Source of the DNA: Leishmania donovani
Taxonomy: Eukaryota; Euglenozoa; Kinetoplastea; Trypanosomatida; Trypanosomatidae
Direction of reading: 5' to 3'
NCBI RefSeq assembly: GCF_000227135.1
Contig: NC_018250.1
Span: 69,833 to 100,063, forward strand
Length of the DNA: 30,231 bases
Below, one piece after another: positions 28,770-30,231 of this stretch. The notes below the pieces were generated by a model. It was not told where the DNA came from, searched no databases, and was given only the letters and a program-made list of their open reading frames with translations. Each line of letters starts with the position of its first letter. Positions within the stretch are counted from its first letter, which is position 1. A program made the position numbers and the translations under genes.

Positions 28770-30231
28770 TGCGTCAAGTGTGAGTGTGCCTGCGCGTGGC
28801 GCCTCTGTGGCTCTATCCGAGTGTCTCCCTCGCTCTCTCTCTCTCTGGCCACCCTGTGGCCTCTCCGCCGGTGCGCGTGGGGGAGCGAGCGCATGAATGG
28901 TGTGCGCTCCCCTGCGCCGTGGCGGCAGGCCGACCGGCCTTTCCGACAGGGGCGTTCACCGAGGCAGCCGAAGCCGCCAACGTGAGTACAAGTGGTGAAG
29001 AGGTAGAGCACACAAACACGTGCACTCACGCAGGCGCAGCGTCGTTTTCGTGTCCTCCGTGTTTCTTTTTTCGTGTCTTCTTTCTCTTCGCGCATTTATT
29101 ATAAGTGCGCTNNNNNNNNNNNNNNNNNNNNNNNNNNNNNNNNNNNNNNNNNNNNNNNNNNNNNNNNNNNNNNNNNNNNNNNNNNNNNNNNNNNNNNNNN
29201 NNNNNNNNNNTGCGTCAAGTGTGAGTGTGCCTGCGCGTGGCGCCTCTGTGGCTCTATCCGAGTGTCTCCCTCGCTCTCTCTCTCTCTGGCCACCCTGTGG
29301 CCTCTCCGCCGGTGCGCGTGGGGGAGCGAGCGCATGAATGGTGTGCGCTCCCCTGCGCCGTGGCGGCAGGCCGACCGGCCTTTCCGACAGGGGCGTTCAC
29401 CGAGGCAGCCGAAGCCGCCAACGTGAGTACAAGTGGTGAAGAGGTAGAGCACACAAACACGTGCACTCACGCAGGCGCAGCGTCGTTTTCGTGTCCTCCG
29501 TGTTTCTTTTTTCGTGTCTTCTTTCTCTTCGCGCATTTATTATAAGTGCGCTCTCTTTTTCTTACGACTTCGAATTCGTGGCACTGTCCTGTCATCGCCC
29601 GCCTTTGCGTCCTCTCGCCATCATCTGTGCAGCGGTACTACGTGAGAGCTCTCTGAGTGCATTTTAGTATGCCAAAGGAGAGGAGTGCCTTCCGTTTTCA
29701 GCTTTTTTTTTCCAGTGTGCCCTTTCGCTGCGTCAAGTGTGAGTGTGCCTGCGCGTGGCGCCTCTGTGGCTCTATCCGAGTGTCTCCCTCGCTCTCTCTC
29801 TCTCTGGCCACCCTGTGGCCTCTCCGCCGGTGCGCGTGGGGGAGCGAGCGCATGAATGGTGTGCGCTCCCCTGCGCCGTGGCGGCAGGCCGACCGGCCTT
29901 TCCGACAGGGGCGTTCACCGAGGCAGCCGAAGCCGCCAACGTGAGTACAAGTGGTGAAGAGGTAGAGCACACAAACACGTGCACTCACGCAGGCGCAGCG
30001 TCGTTTTCGTGTCCTCCGTGTTTCTTTTTTCGTGTCTTCTTTCTCTTCGCGCATTTATTATAAGTGCGCTCTCTTTTTCTTACGACTTCGAATTCGTGGC
30101 ACTGTCCTGTCATCGCCCGCCTTTGCGTCCTCTCGCCATCATCTGTGCAGCGGTACTACGTGAGAGCTCTCTGAGTGCATTTTAGTATGCCAAAGGAGAG
30201 GAGTGCCTTCCGTTTTCAGCTTTTTTTTTCC
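28770..30231 (+). repeat. 518-bp tandem direct repeat array (continues past window end)
   Basis: The unit beginning TGCGTCAAGTG occurs at 28770, 29211 and 29729. The last two are 518 bases apart and identical as far as read; the third is cut at 30231 after 503 bases. The first copy is readable for 342 bases to a 99-N gap (29112-29210), after which the unit restarts. Each unit holds a (TC)n run, a pyrimidine-rich stretch with TTATTATAAG, then a second C/T-rich stretch. Its open frames are not protein-like. No gene is seen. It lies where the spacer between ASS and PTR1 is expected. Confidence 0.92.
29112..29210. other. Assembly gap, 99 N, within the tandem array
   Basis: Bases 28770-29111 equal 29211-29552. 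Either this is an unmerged overlap, as at the other 99-N gaps, or 176 bases of a real unit are missing. The two cannot be told apart here. Confidence 0.9.

Noticed and set aside
29225..29545. 106-codon frame repeated in each 518-bp unit
   Set aside because: It repeats only because the DNA repeats. The composition is low-complexity Leu/Ser/Pro, with no splice site in a suitable place.
1..30231. tRNA, rRNA, CRISPR array or intact transposon
   Set aside because: None was recognised by eye on either strand. CRISPR is not expected in a eukaryote, and the only tandem array has a 518-bp unit.

Overview
The window is nuclear DNA of a trypanosomatid, almost certainly Leishmania. Every credible gene is on the + strand, none has introns, coding DNA is GC-rich, and genes are separated by long polypyrimidine-rich spacers with AG trans-splice acceptor signatures. 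Gene order (ABCC array, small conserved genes, a Yip1-family gene, ABCC3/MRPA, argininosuccinate synthase) matches the chromosome 23 'H locus', the drug-resistance region that also carries pteridine reductase PTR1. PTR1 would be expected just beyond the right edge. The species cannot be fixed from this sequence alone.

Layout. 1-292: 3' end of a first ABCC transporter gene. 293-3683: long spacer. 3684-8752: a second, full ABCC gene (ABCC2-like) interrupted by three assembly gaps. 9345-10867 and 14915-17028: the two arms of a nearly perfect inverted repeat, about 1.5 kb each once assembly artefacts are removed. They enclose about 4.05 kb with three small genes for single-pass membrane proteins. 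17616-18173: another single-pass protein with a coiled-coil tail. 19210-19779: the Yip1/YIPF6-type protein of the terbinafine-resistance locus (HTBF). 21453-26160: ABCC3 (MRPA/PGPA), the thiol-metal conjugate pump. 27104-28360: argininosuccinate synthase with a C-terminal SSL glycosomal signal. 28770-30231: start of a 518-bp tandem repeat array lying between ASS and the expected PTR1.

How it fits together. The ABCC proteins are full ABC transporters; MRPA is known to move antimony/arsenic-thiol conjugates into vesicles, and HTBF overexpression is linked to azole/terbinafine resistance. The inverted repeat, the 518-bp direct repeats and the near-identical blocks shared by the ABCC paralogues are all substrates for recombination, which explains why this locus is repeatedly amplified as circles or linear minichromosomes under drug selection.

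Main new observation: both full ABCC proteins carry, between the N-terminal cytoplasmic lasso-like segment and the first transmembrane domain, a stretch that reads like a CAP-Gly (tubulin-tail-binding) domain. I do not know of a description of this. Caution on the assembly: four gaps of exactly 99 N are flanked by perfect duplications. At least three are unmerged contig overlaps, and they create false internal repeats in ABCC2 and in the right inverted-repeat arm.
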